Part shown: positions 24,490 through 35,993 of the stretch, in pieces
Layout of the letters: every line of letters starts with the position of its first letter
Position numbering within the stretch: position 1 is the first letter of the stretch
DNA from: Halichoerus grypus
Lineage: Eukaryota; Chordata; Mammalia; Carnivora; Phocidae
Assembly (NCBI RefSeq): GCF_964656455.1
Contig: NC_135722.1
Coordinates: forward strand, 88,717,313-88,781,312
Length of the DNA: 64,000 nucleotides
Reading direction: 5' to 3'
The notes under the pieces: model-generated
Seen by the model: the letters and a program-made list of their open reading frames with translations, nothing else
Database searches by the model: none
What the model was told of the DNA's origin: nothing
Position numbers and translations under genes: made by a program

Positions 24490-24670
24490 AAGTTAAGTAG
24501 TATTTATTGAAAGCCTAATAAGTTCTTGGCACTTTATTTATATTATCTAAGTAACTGTTCACAATAACCCTATTAGTTGGAAGTTGTTACCTCATTTTAC
24601 CAAAGAGAAAACTAGTTAAACAAAATAGCATGTCCAAACTATGGTGGGATCCAGACCTGTGGTCATTTAA
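24490..24670 (+). repeat. MIR-type SINE remnant
   Basis: Text follows the MIR core: TATTTATTGAAAGCCTAATA, TCTTGGCACTTTATTTATAT, ACAATAACCCTATTAGTTGG, CTCATTTTACCAAAGAGAAAAC (in order). Strongly diverged ancient mammalian repeat. Confidence 0.65.
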
Positions 24671-25205
24671 AATGTATTTCACTGGCAGTTTCTTCTGGCC
24701 CCATTGTCCTTAGAGGACAATCAACCGTCATTCCCTAAAATGTGCTCTTGCATTGTTTTAAAACAATGTATAGTTAGGGTAACCATCTCCAGGAGGCAGC
24801 CTCTCTCCTCTCTGTCTCTTTAGGTGCAGGCAAGTGGGGGGGAATTTTGCTTAATTCTGCATTTAAAAACACCTCTCCTCTTCTAGGAACAAGCAATGAT
24901 TTAAAGGCCTGTTTAATTCTAATTAATTTAATGACAAAATAAATTAATGTCTATGAAAAGAAAGTTGTTAATTATATCCTAATAATAGGGATGTCTCTCT
25001 CAACCCCAGATGCTGACAGCAGCCAGCCCTGCTCTTTTCTCCTTCGAAACCCCATTAGCTCTCTTTACGAGTCAGCTAAGGACTTCTTTGTTTGGACTGG
25101 GTAGAATAGACACTAGGAGTTAGACTCTGGGAATCTGATTTTGAATTTCTCAAACTCAGGCCCTTCATGGTGAAAGTATTCAAACTCTCTTTCCTGGATT
25201 AAAAT
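24670..25205. other. Unique DNA with TAATTA-rich block
   Basis: No gene or clear repeat. 24905-24990 is rich in AATTAATTTAA-type homeodomain cores. The rest is unremarkable. Confidence 0.3.
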
Positions 25206-25214
25206 CTATTTATT

Positions 25215-25325
25215 CATTTCTTTTTTTTTTTTACATTTTTTTATTAACATATAATGTATTATTTGTTTCAGGGGTATAGGTCTGTGATTCATCAGTCTTA
25301 CACAATTCACAGCGCTCACCATAGC
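25215..25325 (-). mobile_element. Short L1 3'-end insertion, minus strand
   Basis: A T-run (reversed poly(A)) leads into TTATTAACATATAATGTATT, TTTGTTTCAGGGGTATAGGT and CACAATTCACAGCGCTCACC. This is the reversed extreme 3' end of a carnivore L1 subfamily, about 85 bp long. ATTCATTTCTT occurs on both sides (before the T-run and near 25330), a likely target-site duplication. Severely 5'-truncated copy. Confidence 0.75.
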
Positions 25326-25329
25326 ATTC

Positions 25330-25470
25330 ATTCATTTCTTAATGTAATTCATGCTTCATGAGCTTATGCCAGTTGCCTGGCTGTGCTAGGCACCCAGGGT
25401 ATAAAATGAATGAAACGTTTCTGTCCTCATTCATTGAGTTCTGAGTTTAGAATGATAAATCAACACTCAA
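25330..25470 (+). repeat. Ancient MIR/L2-like remnant
   Basis: CATTCATTTCTTAATGTAAT, GGCTGTGCTAGGCACCCAGG and GTCCTCATTCATTGAGTT follow the pattern of a common eutherian repeat segment. Family assignment is uncertain. Confidence 0.45.
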
Positions 25471-26635
25471 GCCAACCTTACATAGTGGAAAATGTAGAGA
25501 CAGTTCAAGTCCTATGGGAACAGGGGGAAGGGGCATCTCACCCAACACAGATAGAGGGTGGAGGTTGAGGAAGGAGATTAGAGTACTTCTACCTTACTGA
25601 TGGAGATGCATTGGGCAGGTAGGGGCCACAGGGCAATGGATGCAGTGGCAATTATTCCAAGTGAAGGGGAGAGAAAGAACAAAGGCAAACACCAGCATTA
25701 TGTGTTCAGGAACTGCAGGCTGTTCCGAGTATAAATGTGAATCAAAGAATAGCAAGAGATGAGACTGGAGATTTGCCTTTCTAGCAACTATCCCAATCTT
25801 TGTGTAAATATTCACCCTCCATGTGTCTGGGGGAGGAAAAACCCCAGTCCCACCCCTGTGCAGATGGCAAACCACGATTAGTTCAGGCATGCATGGTCCC
25901 ATTTTCGCTTTCAAAAGAGTCTCTGTTTGGAAGATAAATTATTTAGTCACCCTAGCTATGTTCCTTCTGGAAAGCATTTTCCTTTTTCTTAAAAAAAATG
26001 TTCAAGAAGAGAGTCCCTATTTTTCTGGACAGCAATGTGCAATGTGTGTTGCCTGGACTGGATGTAACCATCTTGTAATCACTTTGCCAAGGACGGCAGA
26101 GTGGAAAGACAGAAGAAATCTGGCCCCATGAAAATATCATGAGCCGCTGAATAAATCAACTCTAAAATCACCCTCTGTTCAGTCTTCTTGTTATTTGAGG
26201 TAATACATTCTTTATTGTTTGCATCACATAAGTTGGGGTTTACTGTCCCTGAAGATAAAAGTATACTAACTGGTTGTAGTGATTTGGAGTTCTTGATTTG
26301 AAGAACTACGTAAAGAAAAAGTATGTTACATACACAGAAGGTATAACATACATAGGATTTCTAGAGCTCAAGAAAAATCCCTAAAAATATATTGTTCAAG
26401 CACTTATTTTTTTTCCAAATGAGTAAACTTAAAACCCAAAGAAGTGAAGAAAATTACCTCAGGTTTTATATCTTGTTAGCTGGAGGGTTGACGCTAGTAC
26501 CTAATCCCCTGACAGTGTCTAAAGGTTATTTTCTGCTGTATTGTGTGCTATAATAGGAGATCAGGGCTCGTCTGTACTGTAAAGTAGGGCTTTGTCCCAT
26601 GAATGCCCATCATAGCACCTCTGAGTCTAGTTTCT
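25470..26635. other. Unique DNA, no gene recognised
   Basis: Two overlapping open frames on opposite strands (25594-25914 minus and 25823-26131 plus) are about 100 codons each. They show no domain, no signal peptide and no supporting context, and are most likely chance frames. No repeat identified with confidence. Confidence 0.35.
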
Positions 26636-26650
26636 AAAAGAATAAACAAG

Positions 26651-26867
26651 GGGGCGCCTGGGTGGCTCAGTCGTTAAGCGTCTGCCTTCGGCTCAGGTCA
26701 TGATCCCAGGGTCCTGGGATCGAGTCCCGCATCGGGCTCTCTGCTCAGCAGGAAGCCTGCTTCTCCCTCTCCCACTCCCCCTGCTTGTGTTCCCTCTCTG
26801 GCTGTCTTTCTCTCTGTCAAATAAATAAAATCTTTAAAAAAAAAAATAAAATAAAATAAAATAAAAT
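26651..26867 (+). mobile_element. CAN-SINE, plus strand, near-consensus
   Basis: Very well preserved head (GGGGCGCCTGGGTGGCTCAG, TCGTTAAGCGTCTGCCTTCG), body and CT tract, with an (A)n(AAAAT)n tail. Perfect 13-bp target-site duplication AAAAGAATAAACA at 26636-26648 and 26868-26880. One of the youngest-looking SINEs here. Confidence 0.97.
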
Positions 26868-26959
26868 AAAAGAATAAACAGATGTTAAGAACCTTCTATG
26901 TGTCAGACTCTAATCTAGAAGATTTACAAATATTACTTCACTTAATAATTTAATTTAGA

Positions 26960-28700
26960 TTAAAATTAAAAAGATTGACACTCTTATGATCTTTCATATT
27001 GATGAAAACATTGTGAGGTTCCCAGCTGTTTAGATGACAAAGCCAGTGATGGGGTGAACAGTGGTTATGGGCCTCAGGAAGCAAAAGCATGGCTAGAGCA
27101 AATAGCAAGAAAGAAGAAAAAGATGGAGGATTTTTAAGAATCCTGAATAACTTCCAGTTGCAACTTAAGCTCTTAGTAAACCAACTAGTGACTCTTCTTA
27201 GTGTTGCTGGGGATAATTTTTCCAAAGAAACTGATACCGTTTTGCATCTTTTAAAATGTATGTAACACTCTCATGGATTGGGACTGCCATCAATGGGAAA
27301 ACTTTTCTTGGGAGAAGTAGTTTTATCTCCAGTGATACCAGAAGACTTCTCCTACTTTTATGAATCTGATGAAAGCCAATGGTAAAATGTTTCATGAAGA
27401 CTTGTGGATGGATATTTTCATCATCATTTCTAGGAAAATGACTGAAAATTAAGTCAATCCATGAGAAAACAAAGCTAACAGATGGAAAGAAGAAGGTTCC
27501 TAAAGACTTCTTTTTTTGAACATCTGGCTCCAGCTGTTCCTGAATTCTACTTACTGGTATACCTTTTAGTTTCATGAACAAATATATGTCCTTTCTTACT
27601 TAAATCAATTTGCATTGGTTTCTTTCACTTGTACTTGAAAGTAACGTAACATATTTACCATTATGATGACTCACTTAGGGCTTTATTTTTATTTATTTAT
27701 TTTCACTTCTGCTGACTGTATCTTTCTACCTCTTTGTAGAACTCATATTCAAATTAGTCATGAGTTATGGTCAGATGGCATTGGCAATTCACCCTCTGGG
27801 ACTGCACTACTTGGGCAGAGTCCTCCTTCTAGGTCCCTCAAAGACACCTATTCTGTGGGTCTTATTCTCTGGATCCCCATCAAGTAGTTGTGACCATTGC
27901 AGCATGGTTGCATGATACAGTTTATGCATAAAAAAGTATGTATTCTTGCTTTGCTTTAATGGTAACCTGTAGACTGTGGGCTTTGTAGGTATTTAGAGCC
28001 ACGGGTCCAACTTTGGACCTCTAAACAGTGTTGTGCCCCATTGCTTCATGGTGTGGCATTTAAAGAGCGGACTCAACTGGCTTACAAGTTGACCTTGTTT
28101 GGTACAATAGGAGAGTTTCCGAAGAGTTGCATGTAAATTGAATTCTATTTTAAATATGCAAGAGAGTTTTCTATTGACTTATGTCCTACTGTGAATGCTT
28201 TAAAAAGTGAATAATTAGTTTCTAAATTTAGTCTTCATATAAACCCAGATTTTTAAACATTGGGATTGCCTAAAGTAAGATCCTCTGTAGAAGGGAACAT
28301 AGCTCTCTTTCATTTGTGTTTTTCATAACTTTGAAAGTTGCTGAATGTCCTTTTTCAGACCTATGCAGGCTTATTCCATTTTTCTATTTAATGAGTAAGC
28401 AGACCTTTCTTGCCCATACCATAAAAGTGATCTCACTTTTTACAGCAAGGAAAGATTGGACTACAACCTCATGGTAAGTCTCTGTTGATTGAGAAAATAT
28501 ACACCCTACCCCCTAATTCCCTGTCATACACATAAACTAGCATGGATGGTGGAACCCTTCCAAACTATTTTTGTACCAGAACTATATTTCCATGCATTTT
28601 GAAAAATAGCAGTGTATTTATGTGGAAAACAATTTTTTTAAGCATTGATATCAATTCTCATCTGTCTTAGAAATACTTTTCAGCTCCCAGGCATTTGCTC
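26960..28700. other. Unique DNA, no gene recognised
   Basis: No convincing repeat or exon. The minus-strand frame at 27198-27581 (127 codons) has no recognisable domain. A short ATTT-type low-complexity patch lies at 27685-27705. Confidence 0.35.
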
Positions 28701-28719
28701 ACCCCAGGTTGGGAGCTCC

Positions 28720-28970
28720 TAAGTTTAGATCACTGGAGAGAACTTAATCATGTCATGCCTCTTTTAAAAATTCTAGCTATGTATCACTTTTTTGCAAATA
28801 ATGCCCAACATGAGTTCACTCTAGAAGTCCCTTTGCAACCTGGCCCTAGCCTCATCTGTCATTAATTTCACATGTATATGCTGTGCCTTTCTACATGTTG
28901 GCTTCTTTGTCATTGTTCAGGAATTAAATATCACTCCCTCTGATAGCCTTACTTTCTTTGCTGGGAAGCT
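28720..28970 (+). repeat. L2-like remnant
   Basis: CAACCTGGCCCTAGCCTCAT, CTGTGCCTTTCTACATGTTG and AAATATCACTCCCTCTGATA resemble the body of an ancient L2 LINE. Diverged; no coding content. Confidence 0.4.
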
Positions 28971-29059
28971 AATTATACATTTCACTACATAGAACATGGT
29001 GGCTATTTCATGGGACTATGCATGTGTACTGTGGTTAGTTATATCTGTTAGAGTCACTC

Positions 29060-29165
29060 TCTAGTGCAGTGGGTCTCAAGCTGGAGGCTCTTAGAGGTAG
29101 GATAAGCAAGGCTTTCTAAAGGACATATAGAGGAAGGATGGTACTTAGAGAACCAAGTTTCATAT
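29060..29165 (+). repeat. hAT-type (MER5-like) terminal fragment
   Basis: GTGCAGTGGGTCTCAAGCTGG resembles the terminal inverted repeat end (CAGTGGTTCTCAA-type) of small hAT-Charlie elements. Only one end is clear. Confidence 0.4.
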
Positions 29166-29940
29166 TCTCAACTTCCATTTGTACTCTTTTCTAAAATTGA
29201 TTTTCCTCTGAACCCCATTATAGTTATGCTGCTTCTTTCTTATCAGAGTCCCTTCATTGTTGCATTTCTCACTCACACTTAACAAAATAAAGACAAAGCT
29301 TTCACCTCATCTTACAATTGAACATGACCCTGAGTTAAGCAAGATCTAATCTGAAATACTATTGTCTAAACCTTCCTTTACTCAATGCTTCATAGGTTCC
29401 CATCTCTTTTACCATTACCCCCCAAAAGCATTCTGTTTTTATCAATTACTTATCAAATTTTGTAATAGAATAATTTTTCTTGATCAATTGCAATTCAGCT
29501 TGATCCAGAAGAAAGTTGTGACAGATGTGTGTATATCAATATTTCTAAAGCAAATAATTTTGATAGTGATAAATAAGAGTTTTTTTTTAGTATAAATTTA
29601 ATTTAGGGTGAAATTCTTTGGGAAAATGATTGAAATTTTGACTTCAGGAATGAAAAGAAAAGATGTAAATTGTGACTATTAGAGAAGAGTTTGTTTATAT
29701 ATTTTTATAAATGGGTGGTTATGGGTATCAATTCACCATTCTATTATATTCCATCATATAGATATGGAAAAGTTTGAATTTAAAGTAACAATACTTAAAA
29801 TACAAAAATCACATCCTTTGAAATTACTTACAGCTTATGATGCTTTTATAAAATGCTTAAAACTTGTATCAATTTTAAAATGTGTGTGGGTCTACATCTT
29901 TTTGCAAAATTCTTCTAGGAGATATAAAGTCCTCTTAGAA
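29165..29940. other. Unique AT-rich DNA
   Basis: No gene, RNA or identifiable repeat seen in this stretch. Confidence 0.35.
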
Positions 29941-29944
29941 TGAA

Positions 29945-30175
29945 TCTGAGAGTACTGTGTCTTAGACTTAAATGTGCATGAATTATTTGGAGTATCTTGT
30001 TAAAAGGCAGATTCTAATTCTATATATCTGGAGATAGGGGCAGGCTGACAGTCTGCAGTTCTAATGAGCTCCAAAAAGATGGTCATGCTGGTTGGTGTCC
30101 TTAGACTATACTTGGAGTAGCATGCTTCTAGAGCAATACTTTTCAAACTGCAGGTCACCACCCTTTACAGGGTAA
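29945..30175 (+). repeat. MER5A-like hAT DNA transposon remnant
   Basis: TGCATGAATTATTTGGAGTA, CTTGTTAAAAGGCAGATTCT and AATACTTTTCAAACTGCAGG match the layout of MER5A-type non-autonomous hAT elements (GCATCACCTGG / TTAGAAATGCAGATTCT / TTCTCAAACTG). Decayed. Confidence 0.6.
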
Positions 30176-30204
30176 TAAAATCTAGTGGCTGCTGATTGGC
30201 TTCC

Positions 30205-30282
30205 TTCTTTCTTTCTTTCTTTTTCTCTCTCTCTCTTTCCTTCCTTCCTTCCTCCCTGCCTCCCTTCTTCTTTCTTTCTTTC

Positions 30283-30330
<48 letters not shown>

Positions 30331-30365
30331 TCCTTTCTTTCTTTTTTTCTTTCTTTTTCGTTCGT

Positions 30366-30401
<36 letters not shown>

Positions 30402-30455
30402 TTTCTTTCTTTCTCTTTCTTTCTTTCTTTTTCTCTTTCTTCTTTCCTCTTTTTT
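30205..30455. repeat. (CTTT)n/(TTTC)n microsatellite, ~250 bp
   Basis: A pure pyrimidine tract on the plus strand apart from a few interruptions (for example CTGCC near 30257 and TCGTTCGTT near 30358). It is built mainly from TTTC units with CCTT and TTTTTC variants. Open frames on both strands here (Phe/Ser/Leu-rich or Lys/Glu/Arg-rich) are artefacts of the repeat. Length polymorphism is expected. Confidence 0.97.
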
Positions 30456-30459
30456 AATA

Positions 30460-31900
30460 ACAGAGAAGAATAGAGATGCAAAGAGAGATGCAAAAAAGAG
30501 AACAAGAGAAGATAAAATTAAAGAGTGCTATTAGGATGTTATTCCATGAAGCTTTCTGTTTTGTGGATATTTATATTTAGGTCTCAACGTAAAATGTATT
30601 TCTTACTGTATATTATGGGCAAAAAGTTTAAAAGCCCATTATAGAGGAAAGAGTTTGCCTTAATTATTTGTTCCTTAGTGTCTGTCACGGTACCTAGTAG
30701 ATAGCAGGCAGAGAAGCAAATTTGTTGGGTGAACAAATGTATACACCAACAAACACATTGTTGTCACCCTTATACCCAAAACCACACGAGACTTTAAAAT
30801 TGGCAACCTTAGATTTTTGTGCATTTATTTTGGCAAATCTAAGTAACAGAGAAGGAATAGGCTCTCTGTGATTGTTCCATGCTTAGGAGAGTACCTTACA
30901 GAAAACATCAGAATGCCAGAGAAGAAAAGACGTATTTCTTGTTCCTAAGGTGTGTTCAGTCTCACTGGGACATAAAGACAATTCATAAGAAACATTGATC
31001 AAAGGAAATTGCACAGCCCTGACCTTTTTATGAATTTGGTGATCTACACTTTTGACCTCTCCTGAATGAGATAGTAATCTAAACCCTGGATGATTTGTGG
31101 TAGTACGGCCATGTAGATATTTATGTATCTATTTTTAAGATGAGATTTCTTCTCTTTATGTTTTCTGCTAAAGTAATCTACTTGTCATATTTACTGAATT
31201 CATTTTTGTTGGACACTGTGTAACAAACAGATAATAAATAACTTATCTAAGAGGGTTTGGGGGATAATTCTGCCTGCAGGTGGGAGGCAAAAATATATGA
31301 CCTCTCAAGCTCCTTTCTCGAGATATGTTTCCATTTAATTCATTTTTTCGGATTTTTTAAATTATGCTCTCTGCAAAAGCGCCTCAAGGTGTGAACACAA
31401 TAGAGACACAGTGAATTCAAATATTTTTAAGAGTTTATGGCAGCATTAAATACATATAAATAAAAGCAACTAAAAACAGGATTTCAGCATTATCTATGCC
31501 CACCTGGAGCATGCCGATCTCACAAAAGCAACACGGTTCCATTTTTGCATTGAGATTTCCAGAAGTAAGTTCTCTGGAAAATATAAAGGACCAGGACTCT
31601 AAGAACCAGATTCCAAAATGAGATTTGTGTCAGAAAATTTAGGTAGATGTTGAGGTTGCAAAGATGCAGAGTTGCATTGTTAGATAAAGACCACTAAGAA
31701 CTGAAGATGCAGTATTTCTCTCCCTTGACTCCTCGAATGGCTTTGTGCATATCATGTAACTTCTCTGAGCTTCAGTCTTTTCAACTCTAAAGAGAGTGAT
31801 GATGTTTATCCAATACTCATCTCATGGAAATGTGTAAAGTAATATCTGGAAAATATTTTAGATGCACTATATATGGGCTCTCTAAATATAAACAGTTGGA
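30460..31900. other. Unique DNA with L2 and MIR remnants
   Basis: About 30660-30750 has L2-like 3'-end text (TGTCTGTCACGGTACCTAGT then TTGTTGGGTGAACAAATG). About 31720-31870 resembles a reversed MIR core (TAACTTCTCTGAGCTTCAGT). No gene seen. Confidence 0.4.
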
Positions 31901-32362
31901 TGGGGTGGGAGACAGAACAATATCCCCCCAAAGATGTCCATGTACTGATCCCTGAGACATGTGAATTTAACTGATATGGCAAATGGGACTTTGCAGATGT
32001 GATTTAGTTAAGGATATTGAAATGGGAAGATTGCCCTGAATTATAGAGGTGTGTTTGATATAATCACAGAGTTCCTTATAAGGCAGGACACTCAGGATAA
32101 TTCCATGTACTCAACCCCTCCATTGCTACCTTTGAAGGTGGGGAACAGATCACGAGTCAAGGAATTTGGATAGCTTCCAGAAACTGGAAAAGGTATGGGA
32201 TGGATTATTCCCTAGAACCTCCAGGATAAGTGCTACCATGTTGATGCCTGGAGTTTAGCTCAGTGAGCCTTCTGACTTCCAGAAGTATAAGATAATAAAA
32301 TTGTATTGTTGGAGCCATTTTTTGTTTTAATTTTCCAAAGCAGCAAGAGGAAACTGATATAG
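31901..32362 (+). mobile_element. MLT1-type LTR (ERVL-MaLR), solitary
   Basis: Roughly 460 bp following the MLT1 LTR layout. In order: CCCCCCAAAGATGTCCATGT, GATATGGCAAATGGGACTTT, GCAGATGTGATTTAGTTAAG, TTCCTTATAAGGCAGGACAC, AGCTTCCAGAAACTGGAAAA, TCTGACTTCCAGAAGTATAA and a GATAATAAAATTGT polyadenylation-signal region, ending AGGAAACTGATATA. No internal retroviral sequence adjoins it. Ancient eutherian element. Confidence 0.85.
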
Positions 32363-32365
32363 ATG

Positions 32366-33590
32366 GTAAAACAAACATAACATAAATATAGGTGGTAAAA
32401 CAAATATAGGTGTAAAACAAACAAAAAAAACCCAAAACAGCTTATCTGGGATATAAATAGAAATTTTCAGTTGCCACTATCTAATGGATTGGTTAGAATA
32501 TGGTGTTAATGAGAGCATGGTCTGATTTTATTCTGTTTATGAGCAAGTTCCATTAAATGGGAAAAAATAAACCAAGTACATGTGCATACAAAACACATCA
32601 TGGTTTCATTCCTAATCCTGGCCAAATATGTCAAAAATACATTCTAAGGCTTAAATATAATAGGGGAGAAAAAGACAGAATATTTTAACTAATTCCTAAG
32701 ATTCTGTTTATGAATAAAAGTAACTTTATGGTTTTAAGAATTCCTAAATGTAAATATACAAATCTACTTTCACATAGTTAATACCATTTGATTAATTCAG
32801 ATGTTACAGGTTTAATTATATGCATTTTACCAAGGAAGAAATTGAGGTTTAGAGAGTGAAGGAAACTGATAAAAATCACAATGCTAGTTAATGGGAGAGC
32901 CAGGATTCTGTAACCCAGGTATTTCAATTTCTAAATTCCACCTTTCAGCTCTATGCTTCTTTCAAATCTATGATCTATATTGGAAATGATCCAAATACAG
33001 GTCGATATGCCAATTTACAAATGGGTCTCTTAGCCCTATAAAAAATGGAAAGATGCATTTAGGTATTCTTGAAACCACTGGAATTATTTGATATGACTCC
33101 AAAATTAATAAAATTGTTACTAGTTCTGCTGGTTGTCTTTTCTTTGCAAACTATTAAATTCTAAAATCAGGGCAGTTGTCTGTGATGGGTACTATTATCG
33201 TGTTAACTATGCTTTTCAAAAAAGCAAATTGACTGATCCTAAGTTTATATTGTCAAATGTCTTCCTGCAACATATACTGACATCTCAGTTAGTTTTGAAA
33301 GGAAAAAACTGTGTGTGGGCTTCTATGTTCATGTGTGTATAAATGTTTGTATATGTGAGTATGTATGCTTGTCAGTATGTGTGATGAATGCATGTGTATT
33401 TATGGCATTTGGACCAGATGGGCCAGTTAAACCACATAGCTGAGAATTTGTTGCTTTTACTTACAGTCTTGCAATGAACTAAAATATTTCTTGGGAACTT
33501 GAATCAGATAATTGTTAGTGGATCAGTGTGTTATAGTACTATTCCTTATATAAAAAGGTTACTTTCACTTCACTTTTGCTTTTCCTTTTT
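32366..33590. other. Unique DNA with a MIR remnant
   Basis: About 32800-32930 follows the MIR core (GCATTTTACCAAGGAAGAAA, TTGAGGTTTAGAGAGTGAAG, GGGAGAGCCAGGATTCTGTA). 33310-33400 is a TG-rich imperfect stretch. No gene seen. Confidence 0.45.
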
Positions 33591-34500
33591 GTTTCTATTT
33601 TTAAATGATTTCTCACTTACACATATCTTGCAAAAATAATTCAAAGAATTCCTGTGTACCTTTCATTCAGATTCTGAAGATGCTAACATTCTATCTCTCT
33701 TGTTTTATGATTTATTCTCTTCTCTCTCTACACACATATTTACATATACATATTCACATATGTATTTTTTTTAAATATTCCAGAGTCAGTTGCAGATATG
33801 ATGGCCTTTTAGCTCCAAATTCTTGCTATTACTTCCTAAAAACAAAAGCATTTTCTTTTTTTTTTTTTTTTTAAGATTTTCATTTATTTATTGAGAGAGA
33901 GAGAGAGAGCATGAGAGGGAGGAGGGTCAGAGAGAGAAGCAGACCCTCTGCTGAGCAGGGAGCCCGATGCGGGACTCGATCCCGGGACTCCAGGATCATG
34001 ACCTGAGTCGAAGGCAGTTGCTTAACCAACTGAGCCACCCAGGCGCCCCAACAAAAGCATTTTCTTATAAAACCATGGTACAGTTATCAAAATCTGGAAA
34101 CATATTGATAAAACACTGCAGTCTAATTTATAGATCTTATTCAAATTTCACCAATTATCCCACTAATTCAGTGGATTTTTTCTAGTCCAAGGCCCACATA
34201 GTACTTACAGTTGTCATACTTTTTTGTCTTTTCCAAAGACATTTGTAAGATTTAACATTTTCTTTCATGATCTTGAGAATTTCAATACTGGCCAGTTATC
34301 TGGTAGAATGTGCCTTAGTTTTGGTTGTCTGCTGTTTCTGCATGATTAGATTATTTTATATAATTTATATTCACATGTTAAATCTGTTTAGGCTTTTTAT
34401 TAAATGGTATATTCTTGATGTTTGGGGAAATTCATTTAATTCTTCTGAATCTTCCCATTATCTGATCTTAGGCACTAAGGGAACTCTTTTTGCAGAGGAA
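33590..34500 (+). repeat. Ancient interspersed repeat, class uncertain, split by a SINE
   Basis: Text such as AAGAATTCCTGTGTACCTTT, CAGATTCTGAAGATGCTAAC, ACCATGGTACAGTTATCAAA, TTCACCAATTATCCCACTAA, GGCCAGTTATCTGGTAGAATG and CATGATTAGATTATTTT follows, in order, a widespread eutherian repeat (probably a LINE 3' region). Family not assigned. A CAN-SINE interrupts it at 33858-34049. Confidence 0.5.
33858..34049 (-). mobile_element. CAN-SINE, minus strand
   Basis: T-run, AAGATTTTCATTTATTTATT, (GA)n, GGAGCCCGATGCGGGACTCG, GATCATGACCTGAGTCGAAG, CCACCCAGGCGCCCC. Perfect 17-bp target-site duplication AACAAAAGCATTTTCTT at 33841-33857 and 34050-34066. Confidence 0.96.
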
Positions 34501-35250
34501 AACTGATCTGTCTTCTGTTCTCTTGCACATTCAGAAAACCACAGAAGATATTTATCCACTATATCACAAATATCAAGGGGGTACCACTTTGCCCCTGTAC
34601 AAACCTGTTTTCTAGGCTATCCATGTCCTTACTGGACCATATTGGCCTTTAGGGATCATGTGTTAGTTTTACTTTCTAGTGTTTGTCTGAAACACAAGAT
34701 CCTTCAACGCATCAGGAAAGGCAAGCCAGACCAAACAAGCCCTCTTGGGCTTTGAGAAAAGGGGAGGATATCTATAGTCAAATTTATTTTGTCAAACTCA
34801 GTGATGGCTTGATATGAAAGAAAAAAAAAACACAACTTATGAGTAAAGAAAAGAGAATGTAGCTGTCAGAAAACCTGTTAATCTTGTAAAATAGAACATT
34901 CTTACAGAAGATGCAAATCTTAATATCAATGCTCTCATCCATAGGGTAAAATGAGAAAATTAGAAATCCACAATGTTTGGGCTGAAAGAAATCTTTAAGA
35001 GCACATACTCCAATTCCAATTTCGCATATAAAGAAGTGGTAATGACAAACATTATAAAAGTAGTAAGTACAGTTTATTGGACACGTTAAGTGTCAGATAC
35101 TGTGCTACATATTTTGCATACATTATCTCCACAAAAACCTGCTGAAATGCATTGTAATAGATATTGTTGGATCCTTATCTAGTATTCATGTTTCACTAAT
35201 CCCTTTCTAATAGAATTTTTCATGTACTCTGAATGGCTCCACAGTAGACA
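34500..35250. other. Unique DNA with MIR remnant
   Basis: About 35040-35165 is MIR-like (AGTTTATTGGACACGTTAAG, CAGATACTGTGCTACATATT, CATTATCTCCACAAAAACCT). The rest is unremarkable. Confidence 0.45.
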
Positions 35251-35329
35251 TTGTTAGTACTGAATAATATCCTCTAATTTCCCGGTCTTTGTTATAGTTG
35301 GGTTGGCAATCTGAATGATCCTGGACAGT

Positions 35330-35372
35330 GAAGTAAGTGTAATGTAAGTGTAAGTGATGTAAGTGTAAAATG
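35330..35372 (+). repeat. Short tandem array with four GTAAGT units
   Basis: GTAAGT occurs at 35333, 35344, 35350 and 35359 within about 32 bp, as irregular tandem units of the GTAAGTGT type. It is a short minisatellite-like array; the resemblance to the 5' splice-site consensus may be chance. Confidence 0.75.
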
Positions 35373-35399
35373 TACTACTTCTAGGTCGGGGCGGGTGTT

Positions 35400-35670
35400 A
35401 TTTATAGTTTAGTATCCAATGTGCCTTCTCCACATTCATTGTCTTTCCCAAATCTGCAGGTAGAACGAAGCCAGAGTGACATGGAATTTACAAGATAGTA
35501 GAGCCATAAGACTAAAGCATCCTGGGCTCTAAATCACCACTTAGAGGACAGTTGCTAAACCTACAATGGATTGAATAAGAAACATAAACTTCTATTGTGT
35601 TAAACCCCTGTGATTTGAGAGTGTATTGGTTACTGTGGCTTAGGGTATTGTACACACTATGACTAACTGA
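35400..35670 (+). repeat. Old LTR- or LINE-like 3' end, class uncertain
   Basis: ACATAAACTTCTATTGTGTT, AAACCCCTGTGATTTGAGAG and TTGGTTACTGTGGCTTAGGG follow the 3'-terminal pattern of several mammalian LTR repeats (TTGTGTTAAGCCACTGAGATTT-like). Family not resolved. Confidence 0.45.
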
Positions 35671-35993
35671 AAATTTGACACTGGGGTGGTGTATTAACCC
35701 AGCGACCGCAGTAATAAAAAACCTAACGTATATGGCATTGGGCTATGAGTCAGGGAGCACTGAGAGAAAACTGATGGCTGAACCTGGAAAGTTGAAGATC
35801 CATTTTAGGCAGAGGCAAAAATGTTTTGTAAAAGGGATTTCTGCTATAACTAGAAAGACAGATTAAATCTACTGAATTTATAACTCTAGGGGGTAAGGTT
35901 GGAAAAAAGACTATTGATGGTACCTGCTAACTACCATTGGCTATGTTTGGCAAAGTATTACAGAACAAGATGAGATTAAGAAATATTTGGATG

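Noticed and set aside
25594..26131. Opposite-strand frames of ~106 and ~102 codons
   Set aside because: No domain, no homology recognised by eye, no splice or promoter context; expected by chance in a 64-kb window.
26651..26720. tRNA-like sequence with A/B-box character
   Set aside because: It is the tRNA-derived head of a CAN-SINE, seen in ~19 copies; it does not represent a functional tRNA gene.
30182..30534. Three open frames of 90-112 codons on both strands
   Set aside because: They are translations of the (CTTT)n microsatellite: Phe/Ser/Leu on one strand, Lys/Glu/Arg on the other. Low-complexity artefacts.
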